A stretch of 64,000 nucleotides of DNA from SHAN690 sp038131955 (GCA_038131955.1 JAYPQK010000001.1:124001-188000), one strand, 5' to 3'. Positions 1-6,489 are shown, counted from the stretch's first letter. A program made the numbers and translations. Notes: generated from the sequence alone by a model not told the origin.

Positions 1-842
1 ACCTGTTGAACGTAAGATTCACCGAAGAGGTTCACATGAACGAGCAAGGGATATAGGTTAGCGATCTGCGTGCCTTCCTCCCAATTCGATTCCAAAGGGA
101 ACATCTCATGGTAGCGATCAAAGATCGACCGATCGAACCCTCCAAACAGTTGCATCATGCCCAAGTCCATGTATCGATGACCATAATAGACCGCTGGATC
201 AAAGATGCTCGGCTTGCCACCAGAGACCACGGCATAATTCCCAGACCATAGATCACCATGGAGTAAAGAGGGCTTTTCCTCCGGAAAGAATTCTGAGAGA
301 CGGCCATAGAGACTTTCGAATGAGTTTGCGTCAGCAGCGTTCATATGACCCCTTTCGATCGCCATTTCAAGTTGAAAATCTATGCGCTGGGTAAGGAAGA
401 AGTCGATCCAGTCGTCCATCGGTTCATTCCACTGATTGAGGCTTCCGATGTAGTTGTCGACATCCAGTCCGAAGGATTCATGCTCGGTCTTATGAAGCTC
501 CGCCAGGCAATGGGCAAACTGTCTAGTAAATTCCTTCCCAGGTGAACTCGGCTCCAAGTACTCCATCACGAGCAAGGCTTGATCTTCCTGATAGGAAACA
601 CCAAAAGTGCGCGGAACAATGAAAGATGAAGCTTCCCTCAGAAGTTGTAACCCCTCCGCCTCACGTTCAAACATAAACGGGAATCGTTCAGCGTGATTCA
701 CTTTGACAAAGTATCGCACCCCTTCAGCTTCCACCTTGAAGCATTGATTGATATCCCCTCCACCCACGGGTTGGATACTCCCGGCGGAGACCTTTGCGTC
801 GATTAGCTCGGCAATAGCTGATTCAATTAGTGTGGGCTTCAT
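1..842 (-). CDS. Fructosamine/ketosamine-3-kinase family protein (3' end cut by window edge)
   Basis: Translating the minus strand from ATG at 842 gives an uninterrupted frame to the window edge, about 280 residues. It begins MKPTLIESAIAELIDAK. A glycine-rich loop (VGGGDINQCF) is followed by YFVKVN, then LLHGDLWSGN, the catalytic-loop signature of the fructosamine kinase / aminoglycoside phosphotransferase fold, and a metal-binding IFDPAVYYGHRYMDLG segment. Members phosphorylate ketosamines on glycated proteins, which makes the sugar adduct unstable and repairs the protein. The gene is divergent from the peroxidase at 887 with only 44 bp between starts. The C-terminus lies outside the window. 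The family call is secure; the physiological substrate is not. Confidence 0.88.
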   Translation of the reverse strand, partial: MKPTLIESAIAELIDAKVSAGSIQPVGGGDINQCFKVEAEGVRYFVKVNHAERFPFMFEREAEGLQLLREASSFIVPRTFGVSYQEDQALLVMEYLEPSSPGKEFTRQFAHCLAELHKTEHESFGLDVDNYIGSLNQWNEPMDDWIDFFLTQRIDFQLEMAIERGHMNAADANSFESLYGRLSEFFPEEKPSLLHGDLWSGNYAVVSGGKPSIFDPAVYYGHRYMDLGMMQLFGGFDRSIFDRYHEMFPLESNWEEGTQIANLYPLLVHVNLFGESYVQQ

Positions 843-886
843 GAGCAATTTGCTACTTTCATTGTTACATCATCAAATGAACAATT

Positions 887-1438
887 ATGAAATCACTTTT
901 TCTAATCTTAAGCTTCATGGGCATCATGGCTAGCACCGCTCCGGATCAAACGATCTATCAATTCACGATGAAAAGCATCGAAGGCGAAGATGTGAGCCTA
1001 TCGGATTATTCCGGTAAGGTGGTCATGATTGTGAACGTAGCTAGTAAGTGCGGCTTGACTCCACAGTACAAGGACCTCCAAAAGTTGTACGATGAGATCG
1101 GCGGAGAAGACTTCGTGATCCTCGGTTTTCCAGCCAACAACTTCATGGGTCAAGAACCTGGCACGGAAGAAGAGATCATGGCTTTCTGCGAGAAGAACTA
1201 CGGTGTCACCTTCCCGATGTTTTCCAAGATCGAGGTCAAGGGAAAGGACATTCATCCTCTATACGACTTCCTGACGCACAAGGGAAAGAACGGAAACGTA
1301 GACTCAGATGTAAGCTGGAACTTCCAGAAGTTCTTGATCGGTAAAGACGGTACCGTCCGCGAATCGATCAGCCCACGTCAAAGCGTCTTGGACACGGACA
1401 TTAGGAAAATGATCGACGCTCTCCGCGCAGAAGGATAG
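887..1438 (+). CDS. Glutathione peroxidase (thiol peroxidase type), exported
   Basis: A 183-residue protein of the glutathione peroxidase family, which reduces hydroperoxides using thioredoxin or glutathione. The peroxidatic cysteine is C55 in NVASKCGLTPQY, so this is a Cys and not a selenocysteine enzyme. The Gln motif (GFPANNFMGQEPG) and the Trp/Asn motif (WNFQKFLI) complete the catalytic tetrad. Residues 1-16 form a short hydrophobic leader, suggesting export to the periplasm. Length is typical of bacterial members plus a signal peptide. It is the last gene before the rearranged tRNA-Ala locus; its stop codon is 24 bp from the first tRNA piece. Confidence 0.93.
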   Translation: MKSLFLILSFMGIMASTAPDQTIYQFTMKSIEGEDVSLSDYSGKVVMIVNVASKCGLTPQYKDLQKLYDEIGGEDFVILGFPANNFMGQEPGTEEEIMAFCEKNYGVTFPMFSKIEVKGKDIHPLYDFLTHKGKNGNVDSDVSWNFQKFLIGKDGTVRESISPRQSVLDTDIRKMIDALRAEG

Positions 1439-1442
1439 TTGC

Positions 1443-1450
1443 TATATTTG
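1443..1450 (+). promoter_or_regulatory. -7 box of the original tRNA-Ala promoter
   Basis: TATATTTG matches the Bacteroidota -7 consensus TAnnTTTG and lies 12 nt before the first base of the tRNA-Ala copy at 1463. An identical box sits 11 nt before the intact tRNA at 3429, so both copies carry the same promoter arrangement. Confidence 0.7.
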
Positions 1451-1462
1451 CCGTCCATTGTT

Positions 1463-1528
1463 GGGGATGTAGCTCAGCTGGCTACCCGCCCGTTCCGAAC
1501 GGTACGTTCGGGCGGGGAGCGCTTGACT
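1463..1528 (+). pseudogene. 5' fragment of tRNA-Ala(GGC) interrupted by a hairpin
   Basis: Bases 1463-1484 match nucleotides 1-22 of the intact tRNA-Ala at 3429 with one change in the D-loop (T to C). A 32-nt palindromic sequence is then inserted, and bases 1517-1528 continue the tRNA through the D-stem 3' side and into the anticodon arm (GAGCGCTTGACT). After 1528 the sequence leaves the tRNA and enters the GIY-YIG gene. The anticodon and the 3' half are absent, so this copy cannot make a tRNA, although it keeps a promoter box at 1443. Confidence 0.85.
1485..1516 (+). repeat. 32-nt palindromic insert in the tRNA D-loop
   Basis: The insert begins CCCGCCCG and ends CGGGCGGG, an 8-bp perfect outer stem. 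Inside are two smaller competing dyads, CGTTC/GAACG and GAACG/CGTTC. It sits exactly between the D-loop (GGCTA) and the D-stem (GAGC) with no target duplication visible. It could act as a transcription stop or as a mobile palindromic element; neither is shown by the sequence. Confidence 0.75.
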
Positions 1529-1535
1529 CTTGAAT

Positions 1536-1772
1536 ATGAAGGTCTACGTACTTCGAAGCGAAAAGGATGAATCTCAATACGTAGGGATGAGGTCGGATCC
1601 AGAACGAAGACTTTCAGAACACAATAAGGGTCAAGTAAAGTCAACGAAGGCTAAGTGTCCTTGGAAAATTGTTCTTATTGAGTCTTATGACAGTAGAATC
1701 GAAGAGAGAAAAAGAGAGAAATATCTCAAGAGCGCCGCTGGAAGAAGATTCAGAAAAAGTTTGGGGATGTAG
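1536..1772 (+). CDS. Small GIY-YIG nuclease domain protein
   Basis: A 78-residue protein starting MKVYVLRSEKDESQYVG; a TTG two codons upstream is the only alternative start. The GIY and YIG motifs appear as VYVL and QYVG, followed by the conserved Arg in the RRLSEHN helix and the metal-binding Glu in the EERKREKYLKS helix, with a typical basic C-terminus. This is the compact URI/UvrC-like single-domain form that is common in Bacteroidota and has no settled function. The gene is wedged between two tRNA-Ala pieces. Its stop codon TAG is formed by nucleotides 8-10 of the next tRNA copy, so the last three codons and the stop are read from tRNA sequence. Confidence 0.85.
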   Translation: MKVYVLRSEKDESQYVGMRSDPERRLSEHNKGQVKSTKAKCPWKIVLIESYDSRIEERKREKYLKSAAGRRFRKSLGM

Positions 1773-1815
1773 CTCAGTTGGCTAGAGCGCTTGACTGGCA
1801 GTCAAGAGGTCGTGG
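1763..1815 (+). pseudogene. Truncated tRNA-Ala(GGC), left junction of an integrated element
   Basis: These 53 bases are identical to nucleotides 1-53 of the intact tRNA-Ala at 3429-3481, including the anticodon loop CTGGCAG. Identity stops in the T-stem (GTGG), after which the sequence is unrelated. The copy lacks the T-loop and acceptor 3' strand, and no promoter box precedes it because the GIY-YIG coding region runs into it. It is best read as the left attachment junction of the integrase element. Confidence 0.85.
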
Positions 1816-1885
1816 CGCCCATACCTACAAAAAATCAGTTAGTTACAGGCTTATTAATAGATAGTTCGTCATAAAGTATGTCTTT

Positions 1886-2977
1886 ATGAGGACTAAAAAA
1901 GAACTATTTCCAATAGTGTCCATTACTACGAAGGGACATTATTTCGTGTATTTCTGGTATTGTAACAAGCGCTACCGAAATGCTAATTCAAGTTGTTTAG
2001 GAATAGCTGTTTATCCAAATCTGTTGCCAATTAAACAGAGGGCACAAGAAGCTGAAAAATTAAGGCTAATATTTTTCCAAGCAATTAATGATGGATGGAA
2101 ACCAGTTGAAGAAGCCATAAGGCAGGTTCCTATTAGCGCTTTGGCATTAGGTAGCTTGACAAGGAAGCTTAAATTAGATTTTTCTGATTCATACAAAAGA
2201 GATCTAAGCTCTACATGTAGACTTTGGAATAGCTACATATTAGACAAGGGAATAGCAGATAAGCCTATTACCCACCTTACTATCAATCATATAGGTAAGT
2301 TCATCTATGACTATGCACCATCTCCTGCAAGTATGGCTAACCTTAAGAGGAATATTTCAGCACTTCTAAAGGAGGAATTAGAGTCTAATGGAGTAGTGCT
2401 TAACTTCAGTAGAATTAAACTCCCTAAAGCACCTCAGCAACTGCATAAACCCATTGCTGATATAAGCGCTCTGTTAAACGATATAAGCTCCTTTAATGAT
2501 AATCTACGCTTATGTTGTTTAATGGTCTATACGATGCTCCTAAGGCCTCATAGAGAAGTCCGCTGTTTGTCGTTTGGAGACTTCAACAGCGACTTCTCCC
2601 AAGTAAGTCTTAGTGGTTCTAAAGTGAAGTCAAAAAGGAATCGTGTCTTACCAGTTCCAGAGGTTGTCAGAGATGAGGTTTTAAAGAGGTTTACAGGTAA
2701 TAGGAAAGACAATGTATTTACCCTTACTGAAGAGCCATACAATAGAGATTACTTCAAGACTTTATGGTCAAGGTTTAAGAGGCAGAGTCATCTCTTGGAA
2801 CAAGATCAAACGCTGTACTCATTCCGTCATACTGAAGCTATCCAAGTCTTTGAGAAAACAGGCTCTCTCCAGAAACTACAGCAAGTAATGGGACACAGCG
2901 ATATGAAAGTATCCCTTACCTACTTGAGGGGATTAGAAGTGAAGCAGTTGGATGTGGAGGATTTGCCCGAGTTGTAG
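1886..2977 (+). CDS. Tyrosine recombinase / integrase
   Basis: A 363-residue site-specific recombinase. The C-terminal catalytic domain shows Arg I at R220 (LLRPHREVRCL), the beta-hairpin Lys region (SKVKSKRNR), box II as YSFRHT (R314, H315), H337 in MGHSD and the nucleophile Y346 in SLTYLRG. The first His of the usual HxxR is Tyr311, a change often seen in Bacteroidota integrases. Residues about 85-175 form the SAM-like core-binding domain, preceded by a basic N-terminal arm-binding segment. It begins 70 bp inside the left tRNA repeat, the usual place for an integrase next to its attachment site. The AT-rich composition marks it as acquired. Confidence 0.9.
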   Translation: MRTKKELFPIVSITTKGHYFVYFWYCNKRYRNANSSCLGIAVYPNLLPIKQRAQEAEKLRLIFFQAINDGWKPVEEAIRQVPISALALGSLTRKLKLDFSDSYKRDLSSTCRLWNSYILDKGIADKPITHLTINHIGKFIYDYAPSPASMANLKRNISALLKEELESNGVVLNFSRIKLPKAPQQLHKPIADISALLNDISSFNDNLRLCCLMVYTMLLRPHREVRCLSFGDFNSDFSQVSLSGSKVKSKRNRVLPVPEVVRDEVLKRFTGNRKDNVFTLTEEPYNRDYFKTLWSRFKRQSHLLEQDQTLYSFRHTEAIQVFEKTGSLQKLQQVMGHSDMKVSLTYLRGLEVKQLDVEDLPEL

Positions 2978-3001
2978 CGATACATAAGCTTATTAAGCGT
3001 A

Positions 3002-3283
3002 TCAAACCTCGTTCAACTCATATATCTCATAACTCGCCATAACCTCATCAAAAACTGGTTTAGATACAGGATTTGTGCCATCCAAGAACGAATTCAAAGC
3101 ATCTTCATTATGTACAGCAATTTTGAACATTACTGCACCTTTATCAGGAGAAACAGTCCCTAATGTTTTCGTTAAATCAGCAATTTTCTTTCTTTCATTT
3201 ATTGCTTCTTCAGACTGCATAAAGCCCATAAATTTCTCAAACTTACCTTCTTTTAGCCTTGCAACAACGAGTATGTCTTTCAT
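3002..3283 (-). CDS. Small protein of possible DUF3764-like alpha/beta fold
   Basis: A 93-residue soluble protein beginning MKDILVVARLKEGKFEKF. An upstream in-frame ATG at 3325 would add a poor basic leader, while AAGAAAGAGATA precedes the chosen start. The pattern of a short strand, a helix with a following SxExxNE-like segment, a central VMFKIAVHNEDAL strand-helix and a final EVMASYEIYEL resembles small dimeric alpha/beta-barrel proteins such as DUF3764. No catalytic residues can be named. It is the only cargo gene of the integrase element and runs convergent to the integrase. The family link is tentative. Confidence 0.6.
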   Translation of the reverse strand: MKDILVVARLKEGKFEKFMGFMQSEEAINERKKIADLTKTLGTVSPDKGAVMFKIAVHNEDALNSFLDGTNPVSKPVFDEVMASYEIYELNEV

Positions 3284-3409
3284 CATTATCTCTTTCTTTA
3301 GATTAATTCTTATAAACATAAACAACTTATAAAACTTATTAGAGGAAATTAGACGAATTATTTTGAAATCCTGTAATTCAGGTATAGCAAGGGATACAAA
3401 CTCTTGACT

Positions 3410-3417
3410 TATATTTG
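3410..3417 (+). promoter_or_regulatory. -7 box of the intact tRNA-Ala gene
   Basis: TATATTTG is a perfect match to TAnnTTTG, 11 nt before the tRNA. It lies inside the element boundaries, so the element appears to carry the promoter that now drives the host tRNA. No good -33 TTTG is seen at the expected distance. Confidence 0.7.
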
Positions 3418-3428
3418 CCCTCCACGAT

Positions 3429-3502
3429 GGGGATGTAGCTCAGTTGGCTAGAGCGCTTGACTGGCAGTCAAGAGGTCGTGGGTTCGACTCCCATCTTCTC
3501 CA
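3429..3502 (+). tRNA. tRNA-Ala(GGC)
   Basis: A full cloverleaf can be drawn: acceptor GGGGATG/CTTCTCC, D-arm GCTC/GAGC, anticodon stem CTTGA/TCAAG with loop CTGGCAG (anticodon GGC), T-arm GTGGG/CCCAT with TTCGACT loop, and discriminator A. The G3-U70 wobble pair, the main identity element for alanyl-tRNA synthetase, is present. The acceptor also has a U-U mismatch at the sixth pair. CCA is not encoded. This is the only intact copy of the three in this locus. Confidence 0.95.
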
Positions 3503-3511
3503 CTTGATGAT

Positions 3512-3543
3512 GAAGCCTTTTCGCGAAGCGAAAGGGCTTTTTT
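3512..3543 (+). terminator. Rho-independent terminator after tRNA-Ala
   Basis: The arms AGCCTTTTCGC and GCGAAAGGGCT pair around a GAA loop and are followed by a run of six T. It lies 10 nt downstream of the tRNA. Confidence 0.85.
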
Positions 3544-3553
3544 CATGGCCAGC

Positions 3554-3650
3554 AATCAAGCTCGCTTGAATTGATGGACTGGGAAAAAGACCCGCATGAG
3601 CACAGCGAATGCTGCTTGATCCATTTCACGGGAATGATGGGATCACGCTA
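3554..3650. repeat. Palindrome-rich intergenic sequence (REP-like)
   Basis: Between the tRNA terminator and the toxin-antitoxin promoter there is about 200 bp without a gene. It contains TCAAGC-TC-GCTTGA, GGG/CCC around a poly-A loop, and GCAT/ATGC dyads. The layout resembles an extragenic palindromic element, but no second copy is visible in the window. Confidence 0.35.
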
Positions 3651-3746
3651 GTACTCCCATCTTTCATCAATGCCTCCTACTCCCGAAAGAATCACTCCCA
3701 AGCATCCTTGTCTCATCCAATGTACCCATTCCCACACCTCCTGTTA

Positions 3747-3791
3747 TAAACTGTTTTGTTTACTTTTAATAAACGTTTTTGTTTATTTTCG
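3747..3791 (+). promoter_or_regulatory. Two TAAAC-N6-GTTTA operators over the toxin-antitoxin promoter
   Basis: TAAAC (3747) and GTTTA (3758) form one dyad; TAAAC (3770) and GTTTA (3781) form a second, identically spaced dyad 23 bp (about two helical turns) downstream. The second overlaps the -7 box TATTTTCG at 3784-3791. This is the layout expected for cooperative autorepression by the HTH antitoxin encoded next to it. Confidence 0.7.
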
Positions 3792-3799
3792 CTTTAGAA

Positions 3800-4324
3800 A
3801 TGAGATCGATGAAAACACTACCCAAACTAGACAAGGTCAAAGGAACGCACCCAGGATCTGTTCTCAAGTGGGCTTTGGAAAGAGATCGAATGCGTAGTTC
3901 TGAACTTGCGGACTCGATCGGGGAGCATCGCCAAACCATTAGTGCCATTCTAAAGGAAAAGCGCAATATCAACCCTTCGATCTCTATTAAGTTGTCTAGC
4001 TATTTTGACGTTCCAAGCGACTATTTCATGATGTTGCAAGCCAGCTATGACGTGAAGCAACTTTTGATAGAAAACAAGGTCCGTTCTCTTGACCCTACGA
4101 AATTCAGGAAAGTCGTTTTCTGGGACACGAACATGGAAGAATTAGATTGGGACAAGAACAGCAAGTTCATCATCCAACGGGTGATGGAACGTGGAAACAA
4201 ACAAGAAATTCAAGAAATCGTTTCCCACTACGGAAAGAGTCGAATCGAGAGAGAGATCAAAGCTTTCGGAGGGAGTCGGTTACAAAGATTCGAAAGGAAA
4301 CTGGCTGAGATAGATATTACTTGA
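3800..4324 (+). CDS. HTH-XRE antitoxin with C-terminal DUF6922-like domain
   Basis: A 174-residue protein. Residues 20-80 form a HigA/XRE-type helix-turn-helix (GSVLKWALERDRMRSSELAD, IGEHRQTISAILKEKRNI). Residues 98-150 match the DUF6922 pattern (FWDTNMEELDW, FIIQRVMERGN), a module usually found alone as the small partner of AbiEii-type toxins. Here it is fused to a DNA-binding domain, so one protein may both repress the operon and neutralise the toxin. Start at 3800 is chosen because the -7 box ends at 3791; ATG at 3809 is also possible, and the ATG at 3779 lies in the operator. Its stop is 2 bp before the ATG of the toxin gene. Confidence 0.82.
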   Translation: MRSMKTLPKLDKVKGTHPGSVLKWALERDRMRSSELADSIGEHRQTISAILKEKRNINPSISIKLSSYFDVPSDYFMMLQASYDVKQLLIENKVRSLDPTKFRKVVFWDTNMEELDWDKNSKFIIQRVMERGNKQEIQEIVSHYGKSRIEREIKAFGGSRLQRFERKLAEIDIT

Positions 4325-4326
4325 TC

Positions 4327-4974
4327 ATGGGGCTGAACTATCAGACCGTTACTGACTCGCTTCGACAATCATTGTCATGGTTGATGGAAAGATCAGAGTT
4401 CTCCGAGTTTCGTTTAGTTGGAGGCACTTCGATGAGCCTTCAGGTAGGACACCGCCAATCCGATGACATTGACCTATTCACCGACGCTAACTACGAATCA
4501 ATTGACTTTAAAAGACTCGATGCCTTATTAAAAACAGAGTTCAAGATTGTCGAAGGTGATATTCAAGATTCCATAGGTTTTGGCACCTCTTACTTCATCG
4601 GAGACTCGAAAGAAGACCTAGTAAAACTCGACCTTTTCTATACAGAACCTTTCGTCTACGATCCGATCATTGAGGATGGTATTCGAATGGCTGGTCTGAA
4701 CGAAATTGGAGCCATGAAGCTCCAAGTCATTGGAACCTCCGGCAGAAAAAAGGACTACTGGGACCTACACGAGCTTCTGAATTTCTATTCCATGGACGAA
4801 CTTCTAGATTTTCATCACAAAAGGTATCCTTACGAGCATGCAAGAGAAAAGCTCATTCTCGATATTGGTGACTTCCAAGCAGCAGAAAATGATCCGACAC
4901 CGAATTGCCATCGCGGCAAATTCTGGGAGATGATCAAGCAAGATATTCTGCATGAAATAGAAGGTCTTCTTTAA
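4327..4974 (+). CDS. AbiEii-family nucleotidyltransferase toxin
   Basis: A 215-residue member of the nucleotidyl transferase AbiEii/AbiGii toxin family. The signature VGGTSMSLQVGHRQSDDIDL holds the GG/S and DxD metal-binding motif (D47, D49), and a third acidic strand KLDLFY follows. A C-terminal helical region contains GRKKDYWDLHELL, typical of the family. Characterised members are bacteriostatic and some transfer nucleotides to tRNA acceptor ends. It is translated just after the antitoxin gene; an overlapping TTG at 4321 is an alternative start. The location 0.8 kb from a thrice-broken tRNA locus suggests an acquired defence or stabilising module. Confidence 0.85.
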   Translation: MGLNYQTVTDSLRQSLSWLMERSEFSEFRLVGGTSMSLQVGHRQSDDIDLFTDANYESIDFKRLDALLKTEFKIVEGDIQDSIGFGTSYFIGDSKEDLVKLDLFYTEPFVYDPIIEDGIRMAGLNEIGAMKLQVIGTSGRKKDYWDLHELLNFYSMDELLDFHHKRYPYEHAREKLILDIGDFQAAENDPTPNCHRGKFWEMIKQDILHEIEGLL

Positions 4975-4992
4975 CCTTTTCTTGGGTGTGTC

Positions 4993-5011
4993 CCACACCG
5001 TCGGCGTGTGG
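4993..5011. repeat. Short palindrome after the toxin gene
   Basis: CCACAC and GTGTGG pair around a 7-nt loop, 18 bp after the toxin stop. No T-run follows, so it is a weak terminator candidate or a palindromic repeat. Confidence 0.35.
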
Positions 5012-5067
5012 CCTTGCTATCAGCGAAGCAATACTCGCTACTTTCGAACGCATCAAACAGAATCTCA

Positions 5068-5550
5068 ATGAAGCAGATCGCACTCCTTTTATGCTCGACT
5101 ATTCTCTGCCTTTCCTCGTTAGCCCAGGATGACGTCACTACCATCGACGGTATCATCAACGCGATGTATGATGTTATCTCCGGCGACTCAGGGGTGGTTC
5201 GCAGTCCAGAACGGATCAAAAACTTGTACCACCCCGACGCGAAACTCATCCCAACAGTCGGCAAGGATGAAAAAACAGCCTACTATTTGTCACTGAGCCA
5301 GTATATGTTCTCCAACCTCCACCGCATGGAGGAGACAGGGTTCTTCGAGCGTGAGCTCCATCGGGTGACGGAACAATACGGGCAGATGGCGCACGTATTC
5401 AGTACATATGAAACGGAGTCCCCACGGGGTAAAAAACGCGGGATCAATAGTGTTCAGCTACTCAACGACGGCAACCGCTGGTGGATCCTCAACGTCTTCT
5501 GGCAGACGGAAGACGATGGTCATGCCCTTCCTGAAAAATATCTACCCTAA
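5068..5550 (+). CDS. Secreted NTF2-like (SnoaL-type) protein
   Basis: A 160-residue protein with signal peptide MKQIALLLCSTILCLSSLAQ. The body has the NTF2-like pattern: an N-terminal helix (IDGIINAMYDVISG), a turn with NLYHPDAKLIPT, and a C-terminal WWILNVFWQTE strand. Such proteins are small conical folds used as enzymes or binding modules; no catalytic dyad can be assigned. The start at 5068 gives a clean signal peptide; the upstream ATG at 5008 adds an unlikely leader. It is a single gene after the toxin-antitoxin pair. Confidence 0.75.
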   Translation: MKQIALLLCSTILCLSSLAQDDVTTIDGIINAMYDVISGDSGVVRSPERIKNLYHPDAKLIPTVGKDEKTAYYLSLSQYMFSNLHRMEETGFFERELHRVTEQYGQMAHVFSTYETESPRGKKRGINSVQLLNDGNRWWILNVFWQTEDDGHALPEKYLP

Positions 5551-5618
5551 GCGACTGAAGTCAACCCTTCCCTCAATCTCGACGTCTTAACTGCAAGCAT
5601 TTCACGCATCTTTGCACC

Positions 5619-5888
5619 ATGTTACGTTTGCCGCATATCTTTTTGTTCGCGCTGCTGTCTCTCGGCTTATTGCTGGCGGCATGCAACAAGGATCCGATCG
5701 AAGAGCCGGAACCTGAACCCGAACCTGAGCTAGAATTCAGCACGAGTGCTTACTGCGACAACTCTTGCTACTTCTCAAGGGACGGTGAATACGACGACGG
5801 CGGATATAATTCGAAATCCTCACTGTGCAAGTTTGGTACGGATTGTACCGATTGCGGCAGGCGTGTCGTCAAGAAGATCAAACGATGA
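5619..5888 (+). CDS. Cys-rich lipoprotein with GTDCTDCG motif (copy 1)
   Basis: An 89-residue lipoprotein: hydrophobic leader with lipobox LLAAC (C22), then an acidic Pro-Glu linker (EEPEPEPEPELEF), then a compact Cys domain with CDNSCYFSRDGEYDDGG and CKFGTDCTDCG. Six cysteines after the lipid anchor suggest three disulfides or a metal/calcium site. The same motif order occurs in the next gene. The GTDCTDCG motif also occurs in extracellular proteins of algae and marine bacteria; its function is not known to me. Its stop overlaps the next start (ATGA). Confidence 0.75.
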   Translation: MLRLPHIFLFALLSLGLLLAACNKDPIEEPEPEPEPELEFSTSAYCDNSCYFSRDGEYDDGGYNSKSSLCKFGTDCTDCGRRVVKKIKR

Positions 5889-6082
5889 GAACCTCACTGA
5901 GCATCTTGGTTATTGTACTCGCGTGCTTTGGTATGTCCGGATGCAAAGAAGAGCTATGCAACGACACTTGCTATTGGCCAGCCGATGGCGTATGCGACGA
6001 CGGCGGTGAGGATGCTGCCTTCGACGCTTGCGAGTACGGCACGGACTGCACGGATTGTGGCCCCCGAAAAGAATTGGACTAA
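5885..6082 (+). CDS. Cys-rich lipoprotein with GTDCTDCG motif (copy 2)
   Basis: A 65-residue lipoprotein paralogous to the preceding gene: leader with lipobox MSGC (C20), no linker, then CNDTCYWPADGVCDDGG and CEYGTDCTDCG. It carries one more cysteine in the DG-C-DDGG segment than copy 1. The start overlaps the stop of copy 1 by 4 bp, so the pair is translationally coupled. Its stop codon overlaps the stop of the convergent Nudix gene. Confidence 0.72.
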   Translation: MRTSLSILVIVLACFGMSGCKEELCNDTCYWPADGVCDDGGEDAAFDACEYGTDCTDCGPRKELD

Positions 6083-6489
6083 AACTGAGCGTCCTTAATC
6101 ACCTCCGCATGGTCAAAGGCTAACTCAGGCAGATCATCTAGATCGAACCACGCAGCTTCTGCGGCATCATCGCCCCCTTTGACTTCCACCGTTTCCGGGA
6201 TCTCCAATCGGTACACAATGCTCACGGTCCGAAACCTGGGATCACGATTTGGCGCGCCGTAAACCCCTACAAAAGAAAGGTCATTGATCACCGCCCGGAC
6301 CCCGGTCTCTTCCTCCAATTCTCGCATCGCAGATTCCGGAAGATCCTCATCCTGCTCGACGAATCCTCCAGGCAAGGCCCACTTTCCCTGAAAGGGAGGA
6401 TTCTTGCGTTTGATCAAAAGGACCTTTTGATTGTTTGCTATCACAACGGTATCAACCGCCACGAAAATGTTTTGGGAAAAGCCATGCAT
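6079..6489 (-). CDS. Nudix hydrolase
   Basis: A 136-residue Nudix protein with the full box GX5EX7REUXEEXGU at GGFVEQDEDLPESAMRELEEE. It is preceded by VLLIKRKNPPFQGKWALPG, a pattern common in ADP-ribose/8-oxo-dGTP-type hydrolases. It hydrolyses a nucleoside diphosphate linked to another group; the exact substrate cannot be read from sequence. The gene is divergent from panD and ends inside the stop of the lipoprotein gene on the other strand. Confidence 0.9.
   Translation of the reverse strand: MHGFSQNIFVAVDTVVIANNQKVLLIKRKNPPFQGKWALPGGFVEQDEDLPESAMRELEEETGVRAVINDLSFVGVYGAPNRDPRFRTVSIVYRLEIPETVEVKGGDDAAEAAWFDLDDLPELAFDHAEVIKDAQF

Larger units (their letters stand above)
1763..3481 (+). mobile_element. 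Minimal integrase element in tRNA-Ala, flanked by 53-bp direct repeats
   Basis: Direct repeats of 53 bp (1763-1815 and 3429-3481) bound a unit that holds one tyrosine recombinase gene and one small gene. The interior is clearly more AT-rich than the flanks. The right end contributes a tRNA promoter box (3410) and the tRNA 5' half, so the host tRNA gene is restored at the right junction. Recombination across the repeats would remove 1,666 bp and leave GIY-YIG followed directly by a full tRNA. Duplication of the 5' part is the reverse of the more usual 3'-end duplication. Confidence 0.75.

Noticed and set aside
1463..1528. A functional second tRNA-Ala gene
   Set aside because: The anticodon, T-arm and acceptor 3' strand are absent and a hairpin splits the D-arm.
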